From the NCBI GenBank assembly GCA_024644945.1, contig JAHEGU010000004.1:32746-96745 (forward strand): a stretch of 64,000 nucleotides of DNA. The letters run 5' to 3'. The notes beneath the pieces are model-generated. The model did not search any database, was not told the origin of the DNA, and saw only the letters and a list, made by a program, of their open reading frames with translations. This stretch comes from Gammaproteobacteria bacterium. GTDB lineage: Bacteria; Pseudomonadota; Gammaproteobacteria; Arenicellales; Poriferihabitantaceae. Position numbers and translations under genes: made by a program. Positions 63,124 to 64,000 of the stretch are shown here, in pieces. Each line of letters opens with the position of its first letter. The stretch's first letter is position 1.

Positions 63124-64000
63124 ATGACTTCTAGCGATAAAGACCGATCTGGTAAAGAGCCCAGCCTGGAATTTCAGTGGAGATTTTTAGGGCCCAGATT
63201 CTGGAGCACTTGGATATTATTAGGTCTTCTCTGGCTGGTGATGTTTCTGCCAAGACACTGGGTGATGGCGCTGGGTGCTTGGATCGGCGATCAGTTTCGC
63301 AAGCGAAATGAGAAGCGCCGACGCATCGCGGAAATCAACATAGCGCTCTGCTTTCCTGAGCTTGATCCGCAACAGCAACAACAACTTTGCATTGACCATT
63401 TTCGATGCTATGGGCGCGGATTGGTCGATATGGGACTTTCACTATGGGGTTCAGAAAATCGGTTACGAAAGTTGGTCTCGTTGGAGGGATTTGAGTCACA
63501 TAGGAAATTGGTGCAAACACAGAATGTGCTGGTTGTGACCTGGCACCTGACCACTCTGGAAATCAGTGCAAATGTGTTGACCCTTGCCGGAGATTCGGTA
63601 TCAATGATGAAACCGTTGTCGAGCCCGTTGTTGACATGGCAAATTGCAAGAGGCCGTAGGCATCTCCATGCTGGAGATCCGATTTTGGTGACTCGCAGTA
63701 CCGGTTTAAGACCTCTGTTACGAGGGCTCCGCGACGGGCGTCAATGCATCCTATTGCCTGACGAAGATCTTGGAGACCAGGAGGCAGGTTACGTTTTCGT
63801 CCCATTTTTTGGGGTGCCCCGAGTTAATCTGACTACCCCAGGCAGATTGGCTAAGTCTGCCGGAGCAGCGGTGGTAACTTGCGCCACTCGACTGAATCCG
63901 GACACTGGAAAATATGTCTTCACCATCTCTCCTCCACTGGAGAATATTGATGGCAATGATGCGGAAGCAGATGCTATTGCGATCAGCCAGGCTATGCAGC
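63124..64000 (+). CDS. LpxL/HtrB-family lipid A acyltransferase (cut by window end)
   Basis: An open frame from the ATG at 63124 runs without a stop off the right edge, giving 292 codons so far. A short N-terminal membrane helix (about 27-45) precedes the acyltransferase core; WHLTTLE contains the HX4E catalytic motif of the LpxL/LpxM group, and LLPDEDLGD and GYVFVPFFGVPR follow as expected. It adds secondary acyl chains to lipid A at the inner membrane. LpxL, LpxM or LpxP cannot be told apart here. The start is coupled to the previous gene. Confidence 0.85.
   Translation, partial: MTSSDKDRSGKEPSLEFQWRFLGPRFWSTWILLGLLWLVMFLPRHWVMALGAWIGDQFRKRNEKRRRIAEINIALCFPELDPQQQQQLCIDHFRCYGRGLVDMGLSLWGSENRLRKLVSLEGFESHRKLVQTQNVLVVTWHLTTLEISANVLTLAGDSVSMMKPLSSPLLTWQIARGRRHLHAGDPILVTRSTGLRPLLRGLRDGRQCILLPDEDLGDQEAGYVFVPFFGVPRVNLTTPGRLAKSAGAAVVTCATRLNPDTGKYVFTISPPLENIDGNDAEADAIAISQAMQ

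Overview
The window is a 64 kb chromosomal segment from a gammaproteobacterium, probably marine and aerobic. The evidence is gene content and order: mrcA-pilMNOPQ-aroKB-gltBD-hemE, petABC-sspAB, hslVU, kdsD-lptCAB-rpoN-hpf-ptsN-hprK-rapZ-HPr-EI, purMN-hda and argF/argG are layouts I know from Pseudomonas-like and related gammaproteobacterial lineages. Cytochrome bc1, type IV pili and lipopolysaccharide transport fit a Gram-negative respiratory cell. The marine guess rests on an M24-family protein (6986-8221) that carries the full active site of the DMSP lyase DddP. I see no phage, insertion sequence, CRISPR array, rRNA or tRNA.

Layout. 1-8221 is an accessory-looking stretch of mixed orientation: dienelactone hydrolase, a YadGH-type ABC exporter, an isopenicillin-N-synthase-like oxygenase, proline iminopeptidase, an EamA transporter, a PHP-domain RNase, and the DddP-like enzyme. 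8216-15914 (minus) holds an AddAB-like helicase/nuclease pair translationally coupled to a small helical protein, next to a pterin dehydratase and an SDR gene. 16081-20078 is petABC-sspAB behind a strong extended -10 promoter and a foldable 5' leader. 20126-23889 is a heat-shock block: hslVU behind a sigma32-like promoter, an acyltransferase, and rpoH behind a perfect CIRCE (HrcA) operator. 23926-42420 carries a persulfide-dioxygenase-like protein, PBP1A, the type IV pilus assembly operon, shikimate genes, glutamate synthase, hemE and a DUF1244 protein. 42910-52731 runs from Kdo/LPS transport through sigma54 to a regulatory phosphotransferase system. 52770-57332 (minus) has a second ABC exporter, GNAT, DUF3108 and purM-purN. 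57391-64000 has a phosphatidyltransferase with hda, wrbA, argF, argG, two glycosyltransferases and a truncated LpxL-type acyltransferase cut by the window end.

How the parts work together. Most genes are housekeeping: respiration, envelope biogenesis (PBP1A, LptABC, KdsD, LpxL-like, DgkA, phosphatidyltransferase), nitrogen and arginine metabolism, and protein quality control. The most notable signals are regulatory or accessory: the DddP-like enzyme; CIRCE on rpoH combined with sigma32 control of hslVU; two symmetric repeats with a compensatory base change between mrcA and pilM; a candidate structured leader on petABC; an attenuator-like hairpin pair upstream of argF; and an HPr/HprK/EI system with no sugar permease nearby. 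All functional statements are read from motifs and context; no database search was run.
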